Origin: Pseudomonas sp. SJZ074
GTDB taxonomy: Bacteria; Pseudomonadota; Gammaproteobacteria; Pseudomonadales; Pseudomonadaceae
Direction: 5' to 3'
NCBI RefSeq assembly: GCF_007828215.1
Contig: NZ_VIUE01000043.1
Coordinates: 1-37,360 of the forward strand
Length of the DNA stretch: 37,360 nt
The notes below the pieces were generated by a model, which saw only the letters and a list, made by a program, of their open reading frames with translations, was not told where the DNA came from and did no database searches. Both the position numbers and the translations under genes were made by a program. Below, one piece after another: positions 8,093 through 15,988 of this stretch (the stretch's first letter is position 1; the number at the start of each line of letters is the position of its first letter).

Positions 8093-8440
8093 TCAATCAC
8101 GAGCAAGCCGGTCAACAAGGCGTTCCACCATGTCCATGACGAGTGCCCGGTCATCCAGTGCCAGCGGGGACAGCAAATCGTAAAGCCTGCGCGCCTGATC
8201 TTCTGGACGTGAACTCACCTCTGTCAGTAAGTCGGCTGTCTCGCAGCCGAAAATCGTCGCGAGCTCAACCAGCCGCTCGACGTTGGGCATCACGACGCCG
8301 CGCTCTATGCGCGATACGGCCTCACTGCCAATCCCAAGCCTCTCGGCAATCTGCTCCTGACTCAACTGGCAGCGTACGCGCTGACGAGCAATCGCTTGCC
8401 CAACCAACTCTGCCAGTTGCTTCGATTCAGTTTTTGACAT
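8093..8440 (-). CDS. XRE-family transcriptional regulator
   Basis: A 115-residue protein with a Cro/CI-type HTH at about 10-65 (QAIARQRVRCQLSQEQIAER, GIGSEAVSRIERGVVMPNVE) and a helical C-terminal tail (about 75-115). GGAGGG precedes the ATG. It is convergent with the plus-strand genes to its left and divergent from those to its right, the usual place for a local element regulator. Its targets are not visible. Confidence 0.85.
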   Translation of the reverse strand: MSKTESKQLAELVGQAIARQRVRCQLSQEQIAERLGIGSEAVSRIERGVVMPNVERLVELATIFGCETADLLTEVSSRPEDQARRLYDLLSPLALDDRALVMDMVERLVDRLARD

Positions 8441-8579
8441 GCCACCCTCCAGTTCAACCCGGATGGTTGGGCATCAACCCGTTGACATGAAGGACCCTCA
8501 AGGATGAGACTCGCCCCGAAAGGTTGATAATCGATTTCTTCTCCAACCCATTACCTCATGCAGGGAGCTCAGAAAAACC

Positions 8580-8933
8580 ATGATCGTCGTAACAGGTCTG
8601 AATGACGCGCAGATTGAAGATCTCGTGAGACGCAAAGCGTCCTTCGAGATCCATGGCCTCAGAGGCAATTTCATGGCAGGCATCAAACTGGTTGAAACCA
8701 AGATTGAAAGCCAGGGACTGAAGTGTCGAGTCAAAAGTGATGTGAAAAGTGCAGTGGTACAAGGTGGCGCACTCGGCGCCGTATTCACCGTCCTGACAAC
8801 ACCTGCAACATTGACCATAGCGACATTAACGGCCGCAGCGGGGGTAGGTCATACGCTCGTTACGTACAACCCTGACTACGAAATCCTCAAGGACTACGTC
8901 AATAAAAAGCTCAGGATCACGTACAAGAAATAG
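8580..8933 (+). CDS. Hypothetical protein with hydrophobic central segment
   Basis: A 117-residue protein: polar N-terminal half, then a long hydrophobic Thr/Ala/Gly-rich segment (about 62-95; GGALGAVFTVLTTPATLTIA), then a basic end (ILKDYVNKKLRITYKK). GGGAG lies 12 bases before the ATG. It is divergent from the XRE gene and 125 bases before the secreted protein gene. No family recognised; membrane association is likely. Confidence 0.5.
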   Translation: MIVVTGLNDAQIEDLVRRKASFEIHGLRGNFMAGIKLVETKIESQGLKCRVKSDVKSAVVQGGALGAVFTVLTTPATLTIATLTAAAGVGHTLVTYNPDYEILKDYVNKKLRITYKK

Positions 8934-9058
8934 CGCTCGGATAATTACCGTAAGCGACATTGATTGCCCCGCGACACGCCGGAGTTCGCCTTCATCATCG
9001 GCCGTTAAACAGCCTTTTCTTACTTTCGAACTCGACAAAACAACAAACTGGAGAACCT

Positions 9059-9850
9059 ATGAAACGGATACTCTGCATCCTGCTGCTCGCTTTCTGCGCC
9101 AACGCCAACGCTGTCGTAGATCATTACGCATGGGGCAACATCGCCTTCCCAGACGAGACCTCTACCAACGGCCTTCCCGAAGCTATTCCGTGTATCGCCA
9201 AGAAATCCTTCAACGGCCAACCCATGATCAAATGCACTTGGCTGGAGACCTCCCGCGAGGTGCTCATCTGGGATGCCCAGCGCCAGCAGGACCGGCGCTA
9301 TGTCAACCAAGTAAGTGGTACCTGTCTGCGCAGTAAGTGCCGCACAAACACTACCTTGGTAGGTGAATGGAATCAGGATGCCTTCTTCGCGCTATCGATC
9401 TGGTACCGCATCGGCATCAGCACCGACGGCAAGCCAGTGGCCTACCGTGTCGATACCTCTCAGCAAGTGTCGTACGCCAAAGCTGGTTCTATCCTGTACC
9501 AGTTCTACTTGGATATTGGCGTACCTGATAATCAGCTCATTCCGACCTTTGATGGGCGCTATGACGGCGGCTACGCAGCTTGGCAAGCACAAATAGGAGG
9601 TACTCAAAAAGCGGCTGTACAGTCACCAGCTACCCAGCCCCAATCAGAATGGCCGGATGTCAAAAGTGCATGGTGCAACCCGCGGATGGATGACGACTGC
9701 TACATCGACAACAAGAAAGTGCCAGTAGCTGAACTGGGCAAATGGTTGCCGGACATCAGCGAATCGAATGCCGACCAGCTAGGGGGTCATTGTGAAACCA
9801 TCCTCTGCTTCGACAAGGATGACCAACCGATGGGTTACCTACTGCAATAA
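9059..9850 (+). CDS. Secreted hypothetical protein with paired cysteines
   Basis: A 263-residue protein with a clear Sec signal peptide (MKRILCILLLAFCANANA, cleavage likely after ANA at 18). Several cysteines suggest disulfides: PCIAKK, IKCTW, TCLRSKC, AWCNPRMDDDCYI, HCETILCF. TGGAGAA precedes the ATG at 9059; the in-frame 33-codon upstream extension is charged and would bury the signal peptide, so it is rejected. No family recognised. Periplasmic or exported location is inferred. Confidence 0.6.
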   Translation: MKRILCILLLAFCANANAVVDHYAWGNIAFPDETSTNGLPEAIPCIAKKSFNGQPMIKCTWLETSREVLIWDAQRQQDRRYVNQVSGTCLRSKCRTNTTLVGEWNQDAFFALSIWYRIGISTDGKPVAYRVDTSQQVSYAKAGSILYQFYLDIGVPDNQLIPTFDGRYDGGYAAWQAQIGGTQKAAVQSPATQPQSEWPDVKSAWCNPRMDDDCYIDNKKVPVAELGKWLPDISESNADQLGGHCETILCFDKDDQPMGYLLQ

Positions 9851-9860
9851 AGATCCTGAA

Positions 9861-9889
9861 CCCCCTGGACACAAATGAGTGACAGGGGG
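9861..9889 (+). terminator. Possible terminator hairpin after the secreted-protein gene
   Basis: CCCCCTG-N15-CAGGGGG forms a 7-bp stem 10 bases after the stop. The nearest T-run (ATTTTTTA) is about 28 bases further on, so an intrinsic terminator is uncertain. The remaining sequence to 10141 has no convincing reading frame. Confidence 0.35.
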
Positions 9890-10141
9890 CGTACACCCCT
9901 ATTGAGTCCCGCCCTTATTTTTTAGCCAAGACGGCAATCCCGCCCCTGTAGATAGGCGCTTTCAGTCACATGATAACTACTGCCTCGGGACAGCTTCTTG
10001 CGATATCGAACTCATGTACCTGGCATCAGCCTTCCACTGCAGACTGACACCAGCAGAGCGATAGAAATGCTCAGCCCTCGTCAGTTGCTGCCTTAGTATC
10101 TACCGTGTGGCTCGAAGCATTTGAGATGATCTGGCTCGTAC

Positions 10142-10819
10142 TCAGCACCGACTCCCTCCACAGCCATGCTGACCATCGCCGTAGTGTTTGGTTGCTGCTT
10201 TGCATAGGTAGCTTGACCGACGAAAGAATTCATCCTGTCCAAAGTAATCCGTGCGAGTTAAATGGTGCGTAGTCCCCAAGGGAATATGAACCACACCACG
10301 TACCTCTGCCACTTGCAAGCGAAGAGCCCTCGCCCAAGCCAATTCAATACGGTTGTGCATGTTGCTACGCTCTGAGCCTATACCTCCCATCGAGCGATAA
10401 GCATCACGATTGAGAAACACAATACAATGATAATGAGGGCGCTCTCTCACCGTACCCAGCTCCCTGACCCAGAACATCCTGACCTTGGAATCATGGGCTG
10501 ACCTATTGCGGTTTCGAGCTCGTTGACGATCCCAAAGAATCTGCTCATCCAGCGATGTCTTAAATCTCCGAATCATCTGATTGGTCAGTGCATCGCTAGG
10601 TAAAGGTTTTCCATGCGGTATTCTCAAATCAAATCTGAAAGCGAATACGCGAGAATAATCAACCAACGCGTATTGCATGGTTTGATAAAGCTTTTCCAAG
10701 TACTGCTCAACAAATGGACCGGCATCCACCATGAGGGGGTAACCATCATAGGTGTAGTCGTACCAATAGCGAAGGTTCGTGTTTCCGGGGATACGTTTAG
10801 GATTAAATGAAACGCTCAT
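10142..10819 (-). CDS. YagK/YfjJ-type (inovirus Gp2-like) HUH replication protein
   Basis: A 225-residue protein of the YagK/YfjJ C-terminal-domain family. The order of landmarks fits a rolling-circle initiator: FAFRFDLRIP (about 60-70), the HUH motif in VRERPHYHCIVFLN (H-Y-H, about residue 130), and a candidate catalytic tyrosine in FRRSSYLCKAATKHYGD (YxxK). Such proteins nick one strand at an origin. AGGA lies about 10 bases before the ATG. The family ends naturally at the KHYGDGQH...CGGSRC tail, so it appears full length. An origin should be nearby, perhaps in the AT-rich upstream gap. Confidence 0.82.
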   Translation of the reverse strand: MSVSFNPKRIPGNTNLRYWYDYTYDGYPLMVDAGPFVEQYLEKLYQTMQYALVDYSRVFAFRFDLRIPHGKPLPSDALTNQMIRRFKTSLDEQILWDRQRARNRNRSAHDSKVRMFWVRELGTVRERPHYHCIVFLNRDAYRSMGGIGSERSNMHNRIELAWARALRLQVAEVRGVVHIPLGTTHHLTRTDYFGQDEFFRRSSYLCKAATKHYGDGQHGCGGSRC

Positions 10820-11133
10820 TACAGTATGTCCTGTTGAAGTAGGCCCATACGGAATGCGGATTAGTATTATTTAACCATTAACGTTGCTGGATACTTGCCA
10901 GAATACTGGCTGGATATATTGAAACCTAAGAGATGAAAGCGTAGTACCTATTACCCGAGTATCACATCTTCAGTATTCATAGGGAATCGAGAGCAAAAGC
11001 CCCCGCAAACACGGGAATTTTTGCCAATTTATTTAATAAATTTACTCCAGGAAATTATCACTACCGTTTTTGAATTAGCGGTGTTTGTTGTGACCAAAGT
11101 TGACGCCATTTCGGCGCTCGACAATCGTTGAAA
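10820..11133. other. AT-rich gap between the Rep gene and the IS66 left end
   Basis: No gene seen. It contains a GCCAG-AATA-CTGGC dyad near 10900 and an AT palindrome (AATTTATTTAATAAATTTA) near 11025. It also holds a weak terminator-like hairpin, CCCG-CAAACA-CGGG followed by AATTTTT (11002-11022). The Rep promoter and possibly its origin should lie here, but neither can be assigned. Confidence 0.4.
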
Positions 11134-11233
11134 GTAAGGGGCCGGCGAACACACCTTCCGAACTCCAGCATTAAGGACGATGGTGTCCGCGTATTTTTAA
11201 GCGGACGCGATAGCCCTTAACGTCAGGATTTCC

Positions 11234-11552
11234 ATGCGCCAACGAAGCTCTTACCCGAAACTGTTCAAGGCTCAGATTGTTCAGGAATGCCTGCAACCAG
11301 GTGCGACCCTATCTGGCGTTGCCATCAGCCACGGCATCAACGCCAACGTTATTCGAAAGTGGATGCCGCTCTTCCGGGGATCAGCCGCCAGCGGCGCTGC
11401 CGGCTTTTGTTCCATTGAGAGCCACGCCAAAACGGCAGGCTGAAACGTCGGCGATCATTGAGCTGCCGCTTGGCGAGCAATCGATCACGGTGAAATGGCC
11501 GACCTCCGATCCTGAAGGATGCGCCCGCTTTGTCCGTGGGCTTACCCAGTGA
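11234..11552 (+). pseudogene. tnpA: IS66 TnpA, frameshifted
   Basis: The first frame gives the TnpA start (MRQRSSYPKLFKAQIVQECL ... NANVIRKWMPLFR), and the next frame gives the rest (PPAALPAFVPLRATPKRQAE ... IELPLGEQSITVKWP, WPTSDPEGCARFV). Removing one G from the GGGG at 11376-11379 joins them into a normal protein of about 105 residues. TnpA is the small HTH accessory protein of IS66 transposition. The defect is either real inactivation or a homopolymer sequencing error. Programmed frameshifting is not expected at this place. Confidence 0.8.
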
Positions 11553-11884
11553 TCCGCATCGATGCCATCTGGCTCGCCACCGAGCCGATGGACATGCGCG
11601 CAGGCACCGAGACCGCATTAGCCAAGGTGATCGCGGTGTTCGGTGCGGCGAAGCCGCACTGCGCCTATCTGTTCGCCAATCGTCGCGCCACTCGCATGAA
11701 AGTGCTGGTGCATGACGGGTTTGGCATCTGGCTGGCTGCGCGCAGGTTGAATCAAGGCAAATTTCACTGGCCAGGTATTCGCCATGGTTCTGATCTCGAG
11801 TTGGATGCCGAGCAACTTCAGGCCCTAGTGCTGGGTCTGCCATGGCAACGTGTCGGAGCTGGCGGCGCGATCACACTGATTTAA
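11549..11884 (+). CDS. tnpB: IS66 TnpB accessory protein
   Basis: A 111-residue IS66 Orf2 (TnpB) protein, recognisable from IRIDAIWLATEPMDMRAGTE, HCAYLFANRRATRMKVLVHD and the ending LGLPWQRVGAGGAITLI. It starts at GTG 11549, overlapping the tnpA stop (GTGA), which indicates translational coupling. TnpB is needed with TnpA and TnpC for transposition in studied relatives; its biochemistry is not settled. Appears intact. Confidence 0.92.
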   Translation: MIRIDAIWLATEPMDMRAGTETALAKVIAVFGAAKPHCAYLFANRRATRMKVLVHDGFGIWLAARRLNQGKFHWPGIRHGSDLELDAEQLQALVLGLPWQRVGAGGAITLI

Positions 11885-11945
11885 CGGTTGCCATTAGCCT
11901 ATCGGTCTATCGCCGCGAACTGCCCGCTCTGGCAAAATCCACGGC

Positions 11946-13472
11946 ATGATTTCTTCGCCCAATCTCGACCAAATGTCCCCTGACCAACTGCGTGCCTTGG
12001 CAGCGCAGTTGCTGTCGCAAGTCGACACCATGGGCAAGAAGATCCACCGCGACCAAACAGTTATCGAGAAGCTGACCCACGAGATCGCGCAGCTCAAGCG
12101 CTTGAAGTTTGCCAAGCGCAGCGAGCAGATGAATCCTGAGCAGGCCAGCTTGCTCGATGACCTGATCGATACCGATATCGCGGCGATCGAGGCTGAGCTT
12201 CAAGCCTTGCAAACAGCGCCAACGCCGACCGAGAAAAAGCAAAAACCCAAGCGCACCGCCTTGCCGGCAGATTTTCCACGCACGTTGATCCATCACGAAC
12301 CGGACAACACTCACTGCCCATGTGGCTGCGCACTCAAGCGTATCGGTGAGGACGTCAGCGAGAAGCTGGACTACACGCCCGGCGTGTTTACCGTCGAGCG
12401 CCATGTTCGTGGCAAATGGGTCTGTGATGACTGTGAAACTCTGATCCAGGCGCCGGTTCCGGCGCAGGTCATCGACAAGGGCATCCCGACCGCCGGTTTG
12501 CTGGCCCACGTCATGATCGCCAAGTTTGCTGACCACCTGCCGCTTGACCGCCAGGAGTCGATTTTCGGTCGAGCTGGTTTGGCAATTCCACGCTCAACCT
12601 TGGCCCAATGGGTTGGTGTTACTGGCGTGCAGTTGCAGCCTCTGGTCGATGCACTGCGCGATGTGGTGCTCGGTCAGCAGGTAATTCATGCCGATGAAAC
12701 GCCGGTACAGATGCTCGTTCCGGGTTCAAAGAAAACCCATCGCTCTTATGTTTGGGCCTATGCCACCGGCCAGTTCTGCGAAACAGCGGCGGTCATTTAT
12801 GACTTCAGCCCCAGCCGCGCCGGTGAGCATGCTCGCAACTTCCTGCAAGACTGGAAGGGCAAGCTAGTCTGTGATGATTTCGGTGGCTACAAGGCCAGCT
12901 TCGAACTCGGCGTGACCGAGATCGGCTGCATGGCTCACGCGCGGCGCAAGTTCTTCGAACTGCACGCCACCAACAAGAGCATGCTCGCCGAGCAGGCCCT
13001 GCGCTACATCCAACTGCTGTACGAAATCGAACGTGAAATCCACCATTTGGAGCCGGATTTACGCCGCCGAATACGGCAAGAAAAAGCCGTGCCGGTGATG
13101 GATATGCTGCATGCTTGGATGATCGCCCAGCGTGATTGCGTGCCCGAAGGTTCGGCTATCAGCAGAGCACTGGATTACAGCCTGAAACGCTGGGCAGCTC
13201 TGTCGCGCCACCTCAAGGACGGGGCCGTACCCATTGATAATAATTGGTGCGAGAACCAGATCCGGCCATGGGCTCTTGGACGCAAGAATTGGCTCTTCGC
13301 AGGGTCGCTACGCAGAGGTAAACGGGCGGCGGCGATCATGAGCTTGATCCAGTCTGCGCGGCTCAACGGGCATGATCCGTATGCCTATCTGAAGGACATT
13401 CTCACGCGCCTGCCAACGCAGCGGGCGAGTGATATTGACGAACTGCTGCCTCATAAGTGGACGCCTGTTTAA
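11946..13472 (+). CDS. tnpC: IS66-family DDE transposase TnpC
   Basis: A 508-residue transposase. It has an N-terminal coiled coil (about 5-50), the KRLKFAKRSEQ motif, a zinc-finger region (HCPCGCALKRIG ... VCDDCE, about 120-165) and a DDE catalytic core. The acidic residues are visible in QVIHADETPVQ, KLVCDDFGGYKA and IDNNWCENQIRPWALGRKNW, followed by the usual end ...LPTQRASDIDELLPHKW. Length and motifs are normal, so it appears active. It starts 61 bases after tnpB. Confidence 0.95.
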   Translation: MISSPNLDQMSPDQLRALAAQLLSQVDTMGKKIHRDQTVIEKLTHEIAQLKRLKFAKRSEQMNPEQASLLDDLIDTDIAAIEAELQALQTAPTPTEKKQKPKRTALPADFPRTLIHHEPDNTHCPCGCALKRIGEDVSEKLDYTPGVFTVERHVRGKWVCDDCETLIQAPVPAQVIDKGIPTAGLLAHVMIAKFADHLPLDRQESIFGRAGLAIPRSTLAQWVGVTGVQLQPLVDALRDVVLGQQVIHADETPVQMLVPGSKKTHRSYVWAYATGQFCETAAVIYDFSPSRAGEHARNFLQDWKGKLVCDDFGGYKASFELGVTEIGCMAHARRKFFELHATNKSMLAEQALRYIQLLYEIEREIHHLEPDLRRRIRQEKAVPVMDMLHAWMIAQRDCVPEGSAISRALDYSLKRWAALSRHLKDGAVPIDNNWCENQIRPWALGRKNWLFAGSLRRGKRAAAIMSLIQSARLNGHDPYAYLKDILTRLPTQRASDIDELLPHKWTPV

Positions 13473-13546
13473 CTGCGCAAGGTTTGCATGCCTTCACTAG
13501 CCGCATATTTTCATGCGGCCATAACGCCGATCATGAGCCAGGAGGC

Positions 13547-14041
13547 TTACAACACCAACGCATAAAACCGCGTATCAACCACCATCAAAGGAAAACCGGC
13601 TGGCAGATCCTGCTGTTCTATCAGCTCGAAGCCGTGCTTTTCATAGAAGCGATGGGCAGCTAGAAACCTCTCCGTGGTACCTAAATAAATCCGCTTTACG
13701 CCACGCGCTTTCGAGGCTTCAATCAGGAGTTCAAGCATCTGCTTGGCCACACCAAATTCCCGCCCTCGCCAAGGCGCTGCAACGAACATCTTGCGTAAAG
13801 CGACTTCGCCATTGCCAATGTCCTTCAGACCAATCGTTCCGATCACTGCACCCTGTCTCCGGGCTACCCAAAAGTCACCGGTGCCGGTCTGGTAGAACGA
13901 CTGGATTTGCATCAAGTCTGGCTGATCCTCAGCTGAAATCGCAATTCCGAACTCCTCACGTTGGATAGGCACGATCAAAGCCATTACACCTTTCTCGTCG
14001 CCTGGCGCATACCGATCAATGCTGATGTCATTCATGGTCAT
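13547..14041 (-). CDS. GNAT-family N-acetyltransferase
   Basis: A 164-residue GNAT protein. The acetyl-CoA loop is at VAAPWRGREFGVAKQMLELL (R/Q-x-x-G-x-G/A type), followed by KRIYLGTTERFLAAHRFYEK and HGFELIEQQDLPAGFPLMVV. The substrate cannot be inferred. GGAGAG lies before the ATG at 14041. It lies antisense to tnpC and inside the outer IS66 ends, so it may be a passenger gene. Alternatively it is a neighbouring gene whose last codon and stop overlap the IS end candidate at 13550 (TTG-TAA within GTTGTAAGCC). Confidence 0.8.
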   Translation of the reverse strand: MTMNDISIDRYAPGDEKGVMALIVPIQREEFGIAISAEDQPDLMQIQSFYQTGTGDFWVARRQGAVIGTIGLKDIGNGEVALRKMFVAAPWRGREFGVAKQMLELLIEASKARGVKRIYLGTTERFLAAHRFYEKHGFELIEQQDLPAGFPLMVVDTRFYALVL

Positions 14042-14131
14042 AGCTCTCCAGTGTTCGATCAAAGCCCTAACAATGCCCGTTCCGTTATGTTTTGGCAAGA
14101 AGCGCGATAATCAGCTGCTGCTGAGCCTTGA

Positions 14132-14209
14132 ATGAGCGTCCAGTCAACACCTTTCGAACCTCGGCACTAAGGGCGATGGCTCAGGAAGGCGTGTTTCCCG
14201 GACGGTTAC
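14132..14209. repeat. Short IS66 fragment carrying both left- and right-type ends
   Basis: From about 14132 the text GAGCGTCCAGTCAACACCTT, then TCGAACCTCGGCACTAAGGG, aligns in direct orientation with the IS66 left end at 11134 onward (GTAAGG...ACACCTTCCGAACTCCAGCA). The segment finishes at 14209 with an inverted right-type end (CCGGACGGTTAC). It is therefore either a 78-bp internally deleted IS66 remnant or an old left end next to the right end of the larger element. Confidence 0.6.
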
Positions 14210-14504
14210 GAAAAGCTGACGGCGCGGGTCAATGCTCCACACGTTTTGCCTGAACTTAGCCACTCGATAGAAGCATTGCCATCAAGCTGAGCAATGTACA
14301 GGTTCATTGCTGCATTCGACACATCGCGCATCCAAGTCGCTCTCGATTCAAGGAGCCTTCTTGCTTGACTTCGGCAGTAGCTTCGTTGCCTTCAACAACA
14401 GCGTCTCCGCTTCTTCGATCGCAGAATCTGCGCCTTCCGCCCAGGTTCAGTCTGACTCCTCACGAACGTTGTCTGTGCTGGATGTGTACTGGCTTTGAGT
14501 TGGA
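14210..14504. other. Gap with decayed coding remnants
   Basis: No intact gene. On the minus strand a coding-like fragment ends at about 14363 (WAEGADSAIEEAETLLLKAT, KLLPKSSKKAP, stop). Just upstream in the same strand another short open piece reads RKTDPTQSQYTSSTDNVREE. These look like the tail of a lost gene on the far side of a deletion that also removed the rest of the helicase gene. Confidence 0.35.
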
Positions 14505-14930
14505 TCAGTCTTGCGTCGGCAAAGCACGTACGGCCTCGACCTTGGACTTGGCCACTCGCGGCTCGTCAATGCCAGGTGCATTGCATAGGTTCCACTGCGG
14601 AGCTACTTGCCAATCCCAGTAAAAACCAAGCTTGCTCAGCGGCTCATCGGCGAAACTACCGCCAATGGAGCGCTCTGGCACAACGACAATTACCTGCTGC
14701 AAGCCCTGGTTATGCAGCTTATCCAGCGCGATAAACATCAGGGCGCGGGACTTACCTGATGCTGGGGGCGACTTGATCAGCAAGTACTGCTCGCCCCGCT
14801 TGGCATAGGCACGCTCCTGCATGGTACGCATGCCCAACTCATTAGCCTTGCTGGATGCTCCAGTGTGCGCTGTAGCAATGGATACCGACGGCACCGTGTA
14901 GCTGTTGGTCGGGTTGGTAGTGTTAGTCAC
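14505..14930 (-). pseudogene. N-terminal stump of a DEAD/DEAH-box helicase
   Basis: 141 codons from a GTG that overlaps the DUF1016 stop (GTGA). The Walker A motif is clear (LIKSPPASGKSRALMFIALD), followed by QQVIVVVPERSIGGSFADEP. The DEAD/DEAH box, the second RecA-like domain and all later motifs are missing. The family match ends at KSKVEAVRA, and the frame stops seven codons later near the decayed remnants left of it. Superfamily 2 helicases of this kind normally have several hundred more residues, so the product is presumably non-functional. Confidence 0.75.
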
Positions 14931-15988
14931 TGTGATTCATCCTCCATGAGGGTGCCGTCGCCCGCTAGTTCACGTTCAATTTGTTCAATGCTGGGCAAGC
15001 TGGTTTGCAATTCGGCAGGCAGAGATTCGAGCAATTTGTATTCGGCAATGCCCATGGGCTGGGTCTTATCGCCCAGCGCATATTCGGCCACGATCTTGTT
15101 TTTGCTCTTGCAGAGCAAAAGGCCGATGGTGGGGCTGTCATGTTCACCTTTGACCTGGCGATCCACGGCCGTCATATAAAACCCAAGCTGCCCTAGGTGC
15201 TCGGGCTTGAACTTGCCGGCCTTGAGCTCGATCACCACATAGCTGCGCAGCTTAAGGTGGTAGAACAGCAAGTCGATGAAGAACTCGTCGCCACCTACAT
15301 CCAGCAGTACCTGCCGCCCGACAAATGCAAAGCCTGCGCCCAGTTCCAATAGAAACTCGGTGACGTGTTTTACCAGTGCGTGTTCGATCTCTCGCTCCTG
15401 CGCCTCATCGCGCAAACAGAGGAAATCAAAGCGATACGGATCTTTCAGAGACTCGCGGGCCAGGTCGGACTGCGCCTTGGGCAAGCTGACATCGAAGTTA
15501 GTGACCGCTGTACCACTGCGCTCCAGCAGGCGAGTTTCTATATGGATGTTCAGCACATTGCGTGACCAGCCGTGTGCAATTGCGCTTTGAGCATAGGCTA
15601 GGCGCTGTTGTGGATCCTTCAGTCGGGTCAACAGCACCAAATTATGCCCCCAGGGCAATTGTCCAACAGCCTGTTGGACAATTGCGGCATCTTGCCAGGC
15701 CTCGGCGAAAGCACGCATATACATCAGGTTGGCGCGGGAAAATCCCTTCATATCAGGAAAGGCGGTGCGCAGGTCATGCGCCAGCCGCTCGATCACCTTG
15801 GCCCCCCAGCCTTGCTGTGCCTGACGGGTCAAAATATCATTGCCGATCTGCCAGTACAGCTGCACTAGTTCGCGGTTCACAGCTAGCGTGGCGCGCTGCT
15901 GGGCGCTGTGGATGCGGCTTTTGAGGTCGGCCAACCACTCGCCGTAGCCCTCGGGTGGGGTTGTCAGGCTAGTAGGAGTGTCGCTCAT
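14927..15988 (-). CDS. DUF1016 (YhcG-like) PD-(D/E)XK nuclease family protein
   Basis: A 353-residue DUF1016 protein. The N-terminal helical domain has NRELVQLYWQIGNDILTRQA and the hallmark GFSRANLMYMRAFAEAW and LPWGHNLVLLTRLKD. The C-terminal domain is a PD-(D/E)XK nuclease fold with DEFFIDLLFYHLKLRSYVVI and ELKAGKF (D...E-x-K). It is coupled on both sides: its ATG overlaps the methyltransferase stop (ATGA) and its TGA overlaps the helicase GTG. This ties all three into one restriction- or defence-like operon. Its substrate in such systems is not known to me. The gene is intact. Confidence 0.88.
   Translation of the reverse strand: MSDTPTSLTTPPEGYGEWLADLKSRIHSAQQRATLAVNRELVQLYWQIGNDILTRQAQQGWGAKVIERLAHDLRTAFPDMKGFSRANLMYMRAFAEAWQDAAIVQQAVGQLPWGHNLVLLTRLKDPQQRLAYAQSAIAHGWSRNVLNIHIETRLLERSGTAVTNFDVSLPKAQSDLARESLKDPYRFDFLCLRDEAQEREIEHALVKHVTEFLLELGAGFAFVGRQVLLDVGGDEFFIDLLFYHLKLRSYVVIELKAGKFKPEHLGQLGFYMTAVDRQVKGEHDSPTIGLLLCKSKNKIVAEYALGDKTQPMGIAEYKLLESLPAELQTSLPSIEQIERELAGDGTLMEDESQ

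Larger units (their letters stand above)
11134..14209 (+). mobile_element. IS66-family insertion sequence (outer limits)
   Basis: The left end at 11134 is GTAAGGGGCCGGCGAACACA. The best matching inverted end is at 14189-14209, reading GTAACCGTCCGGGAAACACG on the minus strand (about 17 of 22 matches). It encloses tnpA, tnpB, tnpC and a GNAT gene. A weaker end candidate is at 13550 (minus strand GTAAGCCTCCTGG), which would give a standard 2.4-kb IS66. IS66 elements make 8-bp target duplications, but the flanks (CGTTGAAA at 11126-11133; GAAAAGCT after 14209; AACACCAA after 13550) do not match. The element has therefore probably recombined since insertion. Confidence 0.75.
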
